A stretch of 64,000 bases of DNA. It comes from Saccharopolyspora gregorii (GTDB lineage: Bacteria > Actinomycetota > Actinomycetes > Mycobacteriales > Pseudonocardiaceae). The stretch lies in contig NZ_CP059556.1 in assembly GCF_024734405.1 (NCBI RefSeq), forward strand, positions 4,030,001 through 4,094,000, written 5' to 3'. This document shows positions 23,960 to 31,857 of the stretch, one piece after another. A program made the translations under genes and the position numbers. How positions within the stretch are numbered: position 1 is the stretch's first letter; each line of letters starts with the position of its first letter. A model generated the notes under the pieces. That model saw nothing but the letters and a program-made list of their open reading frames with translations, had not been told where the DNA came from and did no database searches.

Positions 23960-24302
23960 GCGCCCGCGCCCCGCGTTCCCCTCGCGCGGTTCCGGGGGCG
24001 CGTCGGCGGATTCCGCAGCGGGTGGTCGCGCAATGGTGGGAAGCGCAGCGGGTGGAACGGCAGCGGGTGGAAGCGCAGCGGGTGGTGCCACGACCGGGGA
24101 TTCGGATCCGGGGAGACCTACCACCGACCATTCCGTCCACTGTGGACGCATTTTGCAGTCCGGCTGTTCCGGAGAGCCGGACACGCTCGGAGCCGGAAGT
24201 CCGCTCACGCGGGGAAGACCTCCACCCGACCGCGCAGCGGGACGGAATTGTCGGTGCCCTGGGGCAAGGTGCCGAGAAGAACCGAACCGACTGGAGACGA
24301 CG
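23960..24302. other. gene-free spacer with short tandem repeats
   Basis: GAAGCGCAGCGGGTG recurs with period 15 (about 24040-24084, with a looser copy near 24013), followed by a 13-base palindrome GTCCACTGTGGAC at 24135-24147. No gene is seen. The same palindrome recurs at 34748-34760. Confidence 0.5.
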
Positions 24303-24971
24303 ATGCCCGAACCCGCCTTCCCCGCCGCAGCACTGGATCCCGAGGGCCGCCCCGCGTGGATCACCGAACTCGGCGCGGAGGACCCGCACCAGATCGTGCA
24401 CCTGGTGCGCGACCTCCAGCCGCGCGAAGCGCTGGAAGCGCTCGGGGCACGGCTCGCGCACGCGCGCCCCTGCACGCTCCCCGAGGAGCGGGCCGACGAG
24501 CACTCCTCGCTGCCGCGCACCGCGCTCGGTGAGACCGACTGCGCCTCCGCGCTGCTGGCCGGGCGGATCGGCGGGTGGACCTTCGTGTTCGACGACGCGG
24601 GGCACACCGATTCGGTCTCGAACGAGCAGGGCGGGCTCGAATCCGCCGCGCTCGCCCTGTCCCGCACCGGCGGGGCGGCGCTCAGCCTGGCGCACAACTT
24701 CGACGGACCGTGCTGCGGCCTCGAATTCGCCGAGGACGGCGCGGAGGTGCTGTGGACGAACTCCGACGACCTCGAAGGCTCGCTCCCCGAGCTGCCGGAC
24801 CGGATCCGGGAGGCGGTCGCGGCCGCCGGGATCGTCGAGCAGGACCACCTCGACCCGGGTGAACTGGACGAGGAGGCCGTGATCCGCACCGGCTGCGTGC
24901 TGGCCGGGATCACCGGGTGGACCTCGGCGGACGTGCGGGCCGCCGAACTGGTGCTCGTCCCCTTCGGCTGA
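24303..24971 (+). CDS. DUF6461-like protein, second of a tandem pair
   Basis: The product is 222 aa and is collinear with the protein encoded at 23225 (HLVRDLQPREALEALG, LPEERADEHSSLPRTALGE, RIGGWTFVFDDAG, TGCVLAGITGWTSADVR). It lacks about 20 residues of the first copy's central linker. The pair is therefore an old tandem duplication with diverged middle regions. ATG 24303 follows GGAGACG. Confidence 0.7.
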   Translation: MPEPAFPAAALDPEGRPAWITELGAEDPHQIVHLVRDLQPREALEALGARLAHARPCTLPEERADEHSSLPRTALGETDCASALLAGRIGGWTFVFDDAGHTDSVSNEQGGLESAALALSRTGGAALSLAHNFDGPCCGLEFAEDGAEVLWTNSDDLEGSLPELPDRIREAVAAAGIVEQDHLDPGELDEEAVIRTGCVLAGITGWTSADVRAAELVLVPFG

Positions 24972-24984
24972 CCACCGCGGCGGG

Positions 24985-25235
24985 GTGAACGGACCGTTCG
25001 ACCAAATAGATCGGACAGACGGTCCGTTCACTCCACCCCGAAACGCCTGCGCGGTGTGCGCACGAGCGCCGCAGCACCGAGTGAACGGACCCTTCGACCA
25101 ACTAGACGGGACGAACGGTCCGTTCACTCCCCACCCCCACGGCCCGTTCAGCCGGGCGTGTCGGCGACGAACCGCGCCGCAGCACCGAGTGAACGGACCC
25201 TTCGACCAACCAGATGGGACGAACGGTCCGTTCAC
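24985..25235. repeat. three more GTGAACGGACCGTTCG palindromes between convergent genes
   Basis: Copies lie at 24985-25031, 25081-25126 and 25189-25235. Their loops share a ACCAAnTAGAT-like core. The last two are nearly identical, including the 12 bases upstream (CGCAGCACCGA), so they arose by local duplication of about 60 bases. They occupy the convergent gap between the DUF6461 pair and hrpB, as expected for bidirectional terminators. Confidence 0.8.
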
Positions 25236-25247
25236 TCCTCCCACCGG

Positions 25248-27677
25248 TCAGGTGGGGCGGCGGGTCCGGCGGGTCGGGGTCGCCGTGGTGGGGTCGTCGG
25301 GCCAGGAGTGCTTCGGGTAGCGGCCGCGGAGGTCGGCGCGGACCTGCGGGTAGCCGGTCGTCCAGAACGATTCGAGGTCGGCGGTGACGGCGGCGGGTCG
25401 CCCGGCGGGCGACAGCAGGTGCAGCAGCAGCGGAACCCGCCCGTCGGCGAGCAGTGGCACCTGGCGCCAGCCGAAGACCTCCTGCACCTTCACCGGCAGC
25501 ACCGGCCGCTCTCCCGAATAATCGATCTTGATCCGCGATCCGGACGGCACCTCCACGCTCTCCGGCGCGAGTGCGTCGAACCGGGCCGCCCGATCCCACG
25601 GGAGCAACCGCCGCAGTCCTCCCCCGGCGGAGATCCGCGCCAGGTCCGCGCGTCCGCGCGCCCGGGACAGCTCCGGTTCCAGCCACGAATCGGCCCGGGA
25701 CAGCAGGGATTCGTCGTCCACGGCCGGCCACGGTTCGCCGAGCGCCTCGTGCAGGAAGCCGATGCGGTGCCGCAGCCGCGTCGCGTCCTGGCTCCACGCC
25801 AGCATGCCGAGCCCGTCCTGGCGCAGCCCGTCGAGCAGCGCGGCCCGCAGCAGTGCCGGGTCGGGTTCGCGCAGCGGCCTGCTGTCCACGGTGATGGCGC
25901 CGATGCGTTCGGCGCGCACTGCACGCACGTCCCCGCCGGTCCAGCCCACCTCGTCCCGGGTGCTGTGCAACGCGGCCGCGACCCGCCGGGCGAGCGCTTC
26001 GTCGATGGGCGCGGCGAGGCGCACGGTGCCGTGGGCGGCGCCGGGTGCGCGGTCGGCGACGGCGACGGCGAGCCATTCGGCGTGCCGCAGCGGTGATCCG
26101 GCGGGCAGTTCGACGGCGGTGCCGGCGGCCATCAGGTAGATCGGCGAGTCGGCGGCGCGGCGGCGCGCGACGCGTTCCGGGTAGGCGAACGCGACGACCT
26201 CCGCCGCCGAACCGCCTCGCCCGGTGCCGTGGACGCGCTCGGCGAGCCTGCGGGATTCCCGCCGCCACCGGCCGGATCCGGGCCCGCCGCGGCGCAACCG
26301 GGACAGCGCCGAGTCCACATCGGACTGGTCGGTGACGGTGTCGTCGTCGAGCAGCGCCACGACTTCGCTCGCGGTCCGCGCGCCCGCCCGTTCGGCCCCG
26401 TCGAGCAGTGCGCGCGCCAACCGCGGGTGCAGGCCGAGCTCGGCGAGCCGCGCTCCCCGGCCGGTGACGGCACCATCGGCGGTGAGCGCGCCGAGGCCGC
26501 GCAGCACCTGCTGCCCGGCGGCGAGCGGACCGGCGGGCGGCTCGTCCCACCAGGTGAGCGCGGTTCCGTCGGGGGTACCCCAGCAGGCCAGTTCCAGGGC
26601 GAGCCGGGTGAGTTCGGCGGTGCGGATCTCGGGTTCGGCGAACGCGGGCAGCGTGCTGTGCTCGTGCTCGGGCCAGCAGCGGTACGCGAAACCGGGCCCC
26701 TGCCGCCCGGCGCGGCCGGCGCGCTGGTCTGCGGCGGCTCGCGACACCCGCACGGTGGCGAGCCCGGCCAGGCCGCGCCGGGTGTCCACCCGGGACACCC
26801 GGGACAGGCCGGAGTCGACGACGGCGCGCACGCCCGGCACGGTGAGGCTCGATTCGGCGACGGCGGTGGCGAGCACCACCTTGCGCCGTTTTCCCTGCCG
26901 CAGCGCGGAATCCTGCTGAGCGTGCGGCAGCCTTCCGTGCAGCGGGAGGACGTCCACATCGGACAGGTCGGCGAGCGCGGCGGCGGTGCGGCGGATCTCC
27001 CCGGCACCGGGCAGGAAGGCGAGCACGTCACCGTCCTGCTCGTCGAGCGCCGTCCGCACCGCACGCGCCACGCACGCTTCGATGCGTTCGCGCCGGTTCG
27101 GCGGCAGGTAGCGGTGCTCGACCGGGAAGGTGCGAGCCTCGGCGTGCAGCACCGGCGCGCCGCCGAGGACTTCGGACGCGCGGGTGGCCGCGAGCGTCGC
27201 CGAGGTCGCCAGCAGCCGCAGGTTCGGGCGCAGCCCGTCGCGGGCGTCCAGCAGCAGCGCGAGCAGCAGGTCCGCGTCGAGGTGCCGCTCGTGGCACTCG
27301 TCCAGCACCACCACGTCCACATCGGACAGTTCGGGGTCGGATTGCAGCCTGCGCACCAGCAGGCCGGAGGTGACGACCTCGACGCGGGTGCGCGCGCCGC
27401 GCCTGCGCTCGCCGCGCACCGAGTAGCCGACGGTCCCGCCGACCTCCTCGCCGAGCAGTTCGGCCATCCGGCGGGCGGCGGCGCGGGTGGCGAGCCGTCG
27501 CGGTTCGGCCACGACCACGCGCAGCCCGCGTTCGGCGAGCGCCAGCGGCACCAGGGTCGTCTTGCCGGTGCCGGGCGGGGCGACCAGGACGGTGGTGCCG
27601 TGCTCGGCGAGCGCGTCGGCGACCTCGCCGAGCACCGGTTTCACCGGCAGGTCGGGGAGGCTGGAGAACTCGGTCAT
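25248..27677 (-). CDS. hrpB: ATP-dependent helicase HrpB (DEAH family)
   Basis: The product is 809 aa, the usual HrpB length. It shows Walker A (APPGTGKTT, about residue 34-42), the DECHERH box, TSATL motif III, and QRAGRAGR motif VI, followed by the HA2 region and the HrpB-specific C-terminal domain (LPVKVQEVFGWRQVP, LLHLLSPAGRP). HrpB is an RNA helicase of uncertain role. ATG 27677; the end abuts the terminator palindromes. Confidence 0.93.
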   Translation of the reverse strand: MTEFSSLPDLPVKPVLGEVADALAEHGTTVLVAPPGTGKTTLVPLALAERGLRVVVAEPRRLATRAAARRMAELLGEEVGGTVGYSVRGERRRGARTRVEVVTSGLLVRRLQSDPELSDVDVVVLDECHERHLDADLLLALLLDARDGLRPNLRLLATSATLAATRASEVLGGAPVLHAEARTFPVEHRYLPPNRRERIEACVARAVRTALDEQDGDVLAFLPGAGEIRRTAAALADLSDVDVLPLHGRLPHAQQDSALRQGKRRKVVLATAVAESSLTVPGVRAVVDSGLSRVSRVDTRRGLAGLATVRVSRAAADQRAGRAGRQGPGFAYRCWPEHEHSTLPAFAEPEIRTAELTRLALELACWGTPDGTALTWWDEPPAGPLAAGQQVLRGLGALTADGAVTGRGARLAELGLHPRLARALLDGAERAGARTASEVVALLDDDTVTDQSDVDSALSRLRRGGPGSGRWRRESRRLAERVHGTGRGGSAAEVVAFAYPERVARRRAADSPIYLMAAGTAVELPAGSPLRHAEWLAVAVADRAPGAAHGTVRLAAPIDEALARRVAAALHSTRDEVGWTGGDVRAVRAERIGAITVDSRPLREPDPALLRAALLDGLRQDGLGMLAWSQDATRLRHRIGFLHEALGEPWPAVDDESLLSRADSWLEPELSRARGRADLARISAGGGLRRLLPWDRAARFDALAPESVEVPSGSRIKIDYSGERPVLPVKVQEVFGWRQVPLLADGRVPLLLHLLSPAGRPAAVTADLESFWTTGYPQVRADLRGRYPKHSWPDDPTTATPTRRTRRPT

Positions 27678-27777
27678 CGCAGCACAGTGTCCCCGCAGCG
27701 CATCGGGCCGTGCCGCCGAGGTTCGCCGAGCGGTGCGGCCGGCGGCGCACGGCCGGGCGGCCCGGTCGTGCGCCGGC

Positions 27778-27824
27778 TTGACTCACGTCAGTTTCCTGAC
27801 ACATACTCATGTCAGAAAGCTGAC
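27778..27824 (+). promoter_or_regulatory. promoter with two GTCAG-N4-CTGAC operators
   Basis: TTGACT (27778-27783) and ACATAC/CATACT (from 27801) are spaced as -35 and -10. GTCAGTTTCCTGAC (27787-27800) fills the spacer and GTCAGAAAGCTGAC (27811-27824) lies just downstream of -10. Both are imperfect palindromes of the same half-site, 24 bases centre to centre. A TetR- or MarR-type repressor binding here would control the ABM monooxygenase gene at 27846. Confidence 0.75.
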
Positions 27825-27845
27825 ACCGACGATTGCGAGAACTCC

Positions 27846-28181
27846 ATGCCGAGCACCATCGAGCAGGGCGCGCCGCTGGCCACCCTGATCAACGTCTTCA
27901 CCGTCCGCCCGGAGCGCCAGCGCGAGCTCGTGGACCTGCTCAACCAGGCGACCGAAGAAGTCATGATCACGCTGCCCGGCTTCGTGTCCGCGAACATCCA
28001 CGCCAGCACCGACGGCACCAAGGTCGTCAACTACGCGCAGTGGAGCGACGCCGACGCGTTCCGCGCGATGCTCGCGAACCCGGTCGCGCAGCCGCACATG
28101 ACCGCCGCCGCCGAGGTCGCCGAGTCCTACGAACCGCACCTCTACGAAGTCTCCGCCGTGCACGCCATCGACCAGCTCTGA
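27846..28181 (+). CDS. antibiotic biosynthesis monooxygenase (ABM) domain protein
   Basis: The product is 111 aa, a single ferredoxin-like ABM domain (LINVFTVRPERQRELVDLL, LPGFVSANIHASTDGTKVVNYAQW). Such small proteins are cofactor-free oxygenases or heme/quinone-handling enzymes. Its own regulated promoter with tandem operators suggests induction by a small molecule. No matching repressor gene is adjacent. ATG 27846. Confidence 0.85.
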   Translation: MPSTIEQGAPLATLINVFTVRPERQRELVDLLNQATEEVMITLPGFVSANIHASTDGTKVVNYAQWSDADAFRAMLANPVAQPHMTAAAEVAESYEPHLYEVSAVHAIDQL

Positions 28182-28224
28182 CGCGCCCCGCCCCAGGTGG
28201 GTCGGGGCGTGGCGCGGTGGGCGC

Positions 28225-29451
28225 TCAGCGCTGCGGGAGGCGGTGGCGGAGGTGGTCGAGGACGTCGGCGAGGGTGCTGGGCAGCGGTGCCCGCGAGGTG
28301 CGGGAGAGCGCGCGGCGCAGCCGGTTCTCGGTGCGCGCGGAGTTCATCTGGCCGAGCATCGGCGCCACCGCGACCGCGGCCCGCTCCGCTTCGACGACCG
28401 TTCCGGCCGCCAGCGCCGAATCGAGCAGGCACGCCCGGTGGATGTAGAGCGCCCACCGCTGGCGTTCCTTCCCCTCCGCACGATCCACCGCGCTGCTCAG
28501 CAGCGGCAACGCTTCGGCGTGCCTGCCCAGCGAGGCGTGCAGGCTCCCGGCGTGCCCGTCGAGCTCCCGCTCGTCGAACCACCACGCCCACGCCGGGTCG
28601 CGGTCGCTGACACCGTCCTCGAAGGTCGACCGCGCTCGGTCGAACGCGCGCAACGCCCCGGGCCCGTCGCCGAGGTGCCCCAGCGCACGGGCCGCGCGGA
28701 GCCGGAACAACGCCCGCACCCGCACCGGGATCCGGGCGTCCTCGCCGAAGCGCTCAGCGATCCGCAGCGCCTCCCGCTGCCGACCGGAGTACGTGCTCCC
28801 CAACGCCTGGTTCGACAGGATGAACCACTGCATCGAGGTGTCCCCCGCAATCTGCGCCAACATCAACGCTTCGGCATTGATCGCCCGCGCCTCGGAATGC
28901 CGCTGCGCATCGATCAGCATCCACCCCGCGACCTCACCCAACTCCGCCGTCACCACCTCCAGATCCCGCTCCACCCCAAGCCGATACCGACCTGACGCCA
29001 ACACCCGCTGCGCATCCCGGAACCGCCGCACCACCGCATCCACCACCTCGCCCGAACCGAGCGAGGAATCCATCCGCACGAACTGCCGAACCGCACCCCG
29101 CAACGACTCGACGTAGTCCGCGCCCGCCGGTGGGCCGTGCTCCGCCGGGTCGGGCCCGGCCGGGGGCAGCGGTGGTTCCGGAGCGGAGTCGGCGAAACCG
29201 AGATCGGCGTCCGAGGCGGCACCCAGCACCGCGCGCAACGCCGCCCGGTACGGCGCCGTCGGACGCCGCACCGCACCCCGCTCCCACTTCGCCAGCAGGT
29301 GCGGGTCGAGGTCGTGGCGCTTGCCGGTCTCCCGCCACAACCACGCCGACACCGCGGACGCCAGCTCGGACCTCGACATCGGCTCACCGGGTGCGCGGCT
29401 CGACGCCACCCGGAGCCGCGCCGCACGCAGTGCTTCGTTGGGCAGACCCAC
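28225..29451 (-). CDS. XRE-type regulator with tetratricopeptide-like C-terminal region
   Basis: The product is 408 aa from GTG 29451 (MGLPNEALRAARL). An N-terminal helix-turn-helix (SRSELASAVSAWLW to LLAKWERGAVRRP, about 25-80) is followed by a linker and helical repeats (about 150-390) resembling TPRs, such as EARAINAEALMLAQIAGD. Regulators of this design are frequent in actinomycetes and sit next to small zinc-ribbon or WXG-like genes. Divergent small genes start at 29517. Confidence 0.75.
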   Translation of the reverse strand: MGLPNEALRAARLRVASSRAPGEPMSRSELASAVSAWLWRETGKRHDLDPHLLAKWERGAVRRPTAPYRAALRAVLGAASDADLGFADSAPEPPLPPAGPDPAEHGPPAGADYVESLRGAVRQFVRMDSSLGSGEVVDAVVRRFRDAQRVLASGRYRLGVERDLEVVTAELGEVAGWMLIDAQRHSEARAINAEALMLAQIAGDTSMQWFILSNQALGSTYSGRQREALRIAERFGEDARIPVRVRALFRLRAARALGHLGDGPGALRAFDRARSTFEDGVSDRDPAWAWWFDERELDGHAGSLHASLGRHAEALPLLSSAVDRAEGKERQRWALYIHRACLLDSALAAGTVVEAERAAVAVAPMLGQMNSARTENRLRRALSRTSRAPLPSTLADVLDHLRHRLPQR

Positions 29452-29516
29452 GGTTACCCATGATGACCACCCCGCTGACCTGACGTCCACGCACCCTCCG
29501 TCACGACCCTGTCACC

Positions 29517-29756
29517 ATGAGCGATCAACACGAGTCGAAGTGGGTCGGGAGCCGGTACCGCTCGGTGTCGCACGCGGTACCCGCCGACTGGCGGTGGACG
29601 CCGGGATGCGTGACGCGGGCGCTGTGCGGACGCGAGGTCCGCCCGTCCTGGCCCGGGTTCCTGCTGCCCTCCGGGGTGTGCCCGGACTGCCGGGAGCGGG
29701 CCGGGCACGTGCCACCGCTCGCCCACCGCCGGCCGGCCCCGCGGGAGCAGCGATGA
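29517..29756 (+). CDS. small zinc-ribbon-like protein
   Basis: The product is 79 aa. GCVTRALCGREV and GVCPDCRERAG give paired cysteines for a zinc site, with His near both ends. It starts 66 bases from the divergent XRE-TPR gene, and its stop overlaps the next start (ATGA). No catalytic motif. Confidence 0.6.
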   Translation: MSDQHESKWVGSRYRSVSHAVPADWRWTPGCVTRALCGREVRPSWPGFLLPSGVCPDCRERAGHVPPLAHRRPAPREQR

Positions 29757-29965
29757 TCTTCTTCGCCCGCTACCGCAGCACCGCGCTCGGCGTGACCGGG
29801 CTGATCAGCCACGCGTTCGAGGTCCGGCACCCGGCCGCGCGCGGGCGGGAGCTCACCGCGCGGTGCGGGCGGAGCTTCGCACCCGACGTCCTCGCCGTGC
29901 TGCCGGGGTGGACCGGGAGCCGCTGCCCGGCGTGCGCGCTCGACCTGTCCCGGCGGTCCCGGTGA
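29753..29965 (+). CDS. small zinc-ribbon-like protein
   Basis: The product is 70 aa. ISHAFEVRH, LTARCGRSF and SRCPACALDL resemble the Cys/His pattern of the preceding gene, so the two are probably distant paralogs. It overlaps both neighbours by 4 bases. Confidence 0.6.
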   Translation: MIFFARYRSTALGVTGLISHAFEVRHPAARGRELTARCGRSFAPDVLAVLPGWTGSRCPACALDLSRRSR

Positions 29966-30126
29966 GCGCCGTCGACGGGCGCGGCGGGCTCCCCGCGCCG
30001 GACCGCGCGCGGTACGGCACCGGCTGGATCCACCTGCGCAGCGGAGACCTCGCCGAACCGGCGCGGGGGACGCGCCCGGACCTCGCCGTGCTGGCCGCGG
30101 TCCTGACCCGGTTGCGGGAACTCTGA
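29962..30126 (+). CDS. 54-aa hypothetical protein, third of an overlapping trio
   Basis: GTG 29962 overlaps the preceding TGA. The peptide contains GTGWIHLRSGDLAEP and a helical end (DLAVLAAVLTRLREL). It has no Cys, unlike its two upstream partners. Function unknown; the overlaps argue that it is translated. Confidence 0.5.
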   Translation: MSAVDGRGGLPAPDRARYGTGWIHLRSGDLAEPARGTRPDLAVLAAVLTRLREL

Positions 30127-30180
30127 CGCCACCCACCCCACCCGATGCCGACCGGTGCCCGCAGGTGGTGCAATGCGGGC

Positions 30181-30879
30181 ATGGCTGACAACCCCTTGCA
30201 GAACGTGACCTTCCCCAGCAACGGGCACACCGCGCACGGCTACCTCGCCCTGCCGGAATCCGGTAGCGGGCCCGGCGTCGTGGTGATCCAGGAGTGGTGG
30301 GGGCTCACCGACCACATCGCCGACGTCACCAACCGGCTCGCCGCCGAAGGGTTCGTCGCGCTCGCCCCCGACCTCTACGGCGGCCGCACCACGCACGACT
30401 CCGACGAAGCCGGGCAGCTCATGCAGGAGCTGCCGGTGGAGGGCGCCGCCCGCGACCTCGGCGGGGCCGTGGACCACCTGCTGTCCCTCGACGCCGTCAC
30501 CAGCGAGAAGATCGGCGCCGTCGGGTTCTGCATGGGCGGCGGGTTCGTGCTGGTGCTCGCCGCGCAGCAGGGCGACAAGATCGGCGCCGCGGTACCGTTC
30601 TACGGGGTGCTCGGCGAGGACTACCCCAGCTTCGAGAACCTGACCGCGCCGCTGCTCGGGCACTTCGGCGAGCAGGACGCCATGGCCCCGCCGGACGCCG
30701 TCGAAGCGCTCGCCGACCGCATCGAGAACGAATCCGGCACCCGGCCCGACTTCCGGATCTACCCGGCCGGGCACGCGTTCTTCAACGACGAGAACCACAT
30801 GGGCACCTACGACCCGGTGCAGGGCGCCAAGGCGTGGGGCGCCACGCTCGAATTCCTGCGGGCGAAGCTGGAAGGCTGA
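30181..30879 (+). CDS. dienelactone hydrolase family protein
   Basis: The product is 232 aa with an alpha/beta hydrolase fold and the DLH triad: Cys in VGFCMGGGF, Asp in GEQDAMAP, His in PAGHAFFND. The motif VIQEWWGL is typical of the N-terminal region. It hydrolyses dienelactone or related esters; the true substrate is unknown here. A strong terminator follows. Confidence 0.9.
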   Translation: MADNPLQNVTFPSNGHTAHGYLALPESGSGPGVVVIQEWWGLTDHIADVTNRLAAEGFVALAPDLYGGRTTHDSDEAGQLMQELPVEGAARDLGGAVDHLLSLDAVTSEKIGAVGFCMGGGFVLVLAAQQGDKIGAAVPFYGVLGEDYPSFENLTAPLLGHFGEQDAMAPPDAVEALADRIENESGTRPDFRIYPAGHAFFNDENHMGTYDPVQGAKAWGATLEFLRAKLEG

Positions 30880-30890
30880 TCCCGGTGCGC

Positions 30891-30922
30891 GCGGCCCGTC
30901 CACCCCGCGGTGGACGGGCCGC
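30891..30922. terminator. terminator hairpin after the dienelactone hydrolase gene
   Basis: GCGGCCCGTCCACC and GGTGGACGGGCCGC form a perfect 14-bp stem with a CCGC loop, 12 bases after the stop. It also lies 10 bases beyond the end of the convergent gene at 30932, so it can serve both strands. Confidence 0.85.
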
Positions 30923-30931
30923 GCCGATGGG

Positions 30932-31603
30932 TCAGTTCTCGCAGCCGATCCCGTCGCCGTCCCGGTCGAGCTTCGGGCGGTAGCCCGGGTCGCCGCGGTA
31001 CACGGGTGCCGCGCCGGCCGCGCGGGCCGCGTCGCAGTTCTGGTAGTACACCGACGGTTCCGGGGCGTCGTAGGTCTTCGCGACGTACGGCTCCGGCTCG
31101 GGTTCCGGGTCGACGGGGGCCTCGGGGGCGCTGTCCACGGTGCGCGGGAGCCGCGCCGGGCTCGGCGGCGCGGGCGCGACCAGCCGCACCACGACCGGCG
31201 CCGACAGCCGCACCGCGGTGCCCGCCGCCGGTTCGATCGCGCTGACCACCCAGGTCTCCGGCACCGGCACCGCCGAGGACGCGTCGTCGGACACCGCGGT
31301 CACCGCGGTCAGCCCCAGCGCGCGCAGCTCGTCGAGCACCGCCCGGGCGCCGCGACCCGCGACGACCGGCAGCGCCACCTCGGGTTCCGCGACCTCCGCT
31401 TCCGCCGGTTCGACCGGCACCGGGGTGGTCGCCACCGGGGAGACCGGAGCCCGCTCGGCCTGCGGCGGCGAAGCGCACGAGGCCGCCAGACCGACGACGA
31501 ACAGCAGCAGGAAGACGCCACCGGTGATCCACGGCCACTTGCGCTGGTGCGGCCGCGGCCGGGAGGACGTGTTCGGCAGCTGCGGGAACGTCCGCATACC
31601 CAT
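30932..31603 (-). CDS. membrane-anchored protein with PASTA-like region and excalibur calcium-binding tail
   Basis: The product is 223 aa. A signal anchor (about residues 25-42, ending LAASCASPP, possibly a lipobox) precedes a Pro/Glu/Val-rich linker. A PASTA-like segment (GARAVLDELRALGLTAVTAV to GTAVRLSAPVVVRLV) follows, and then the C-terminal excalibur domain: YYQNCDAARAAGAAPVYRGD, ending in DRDGDGIGCEN, a calcium-binding DxDxDG loop. Start ATG 31603 is chosen because it leaves a basic N-terminus before the anchor. Probably extracytoplasmic. Confidence 0.75.
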   Translation of the reverse strand: MGMRTFPQLPNTSSRPRPHQRKWPWITGGVFLLLFVVGLAASCASPPQAERAPVSPVATTPVPVEPAEAEVAEPEVALPVVAGRGARAVLDELRALGLTAVTAVSDDASSAVPVPETWVVSAIEPAAGTAVRLSAPVVVRLVAPAPPSPARLPRTVDSAPEAPVDPEPEPEPYVAKTYDAPEPSVYYQNCDAARAAGAAPVYRGDPGYRPKLDRDGDGIGCEN

Positions 31604-31857
31604 GTCCGTTTTCTCTTTTCCGCCCCGGAGGGCGCATCGGGCCCGATGCCGTTCACCAGGCTCGATGGACATGTCGCCGAACACGGACGGTCGTTACCGA
31701 ATGCACTCCGTCGGCCTAACGGCACCGGCGGACGAGGGACGGGATCGACCGCGCGCCACCCCGCCGCACCCGACCGGGCGCATCGGCCGCCGAACGGGCC
31801 ACGAACGCGGCGGGCCCGCGGCACGCCGGAGCGCACCGCGGGCCCTGGTGGCACCGA

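Noticed and set aside
24135-24147. GTCCACTGTGGAC palindrome, also at 34748-34760, as a chromosome-partition or global operator site
   Set aside because: It does not match the parS consensus, only two intergenic copies are seen, and the flanks differ. Left as an observation in the spacer entries.
23021-24913. 630-codon minus-strand frame over the DUF6461 pair
   Set aside because: It reads across both plus-strand genes and their spacer with Arg/Gly/His-rich low-complexity sequence; the plus-strand genes have conserved paralogous blocks and ribosome sites.
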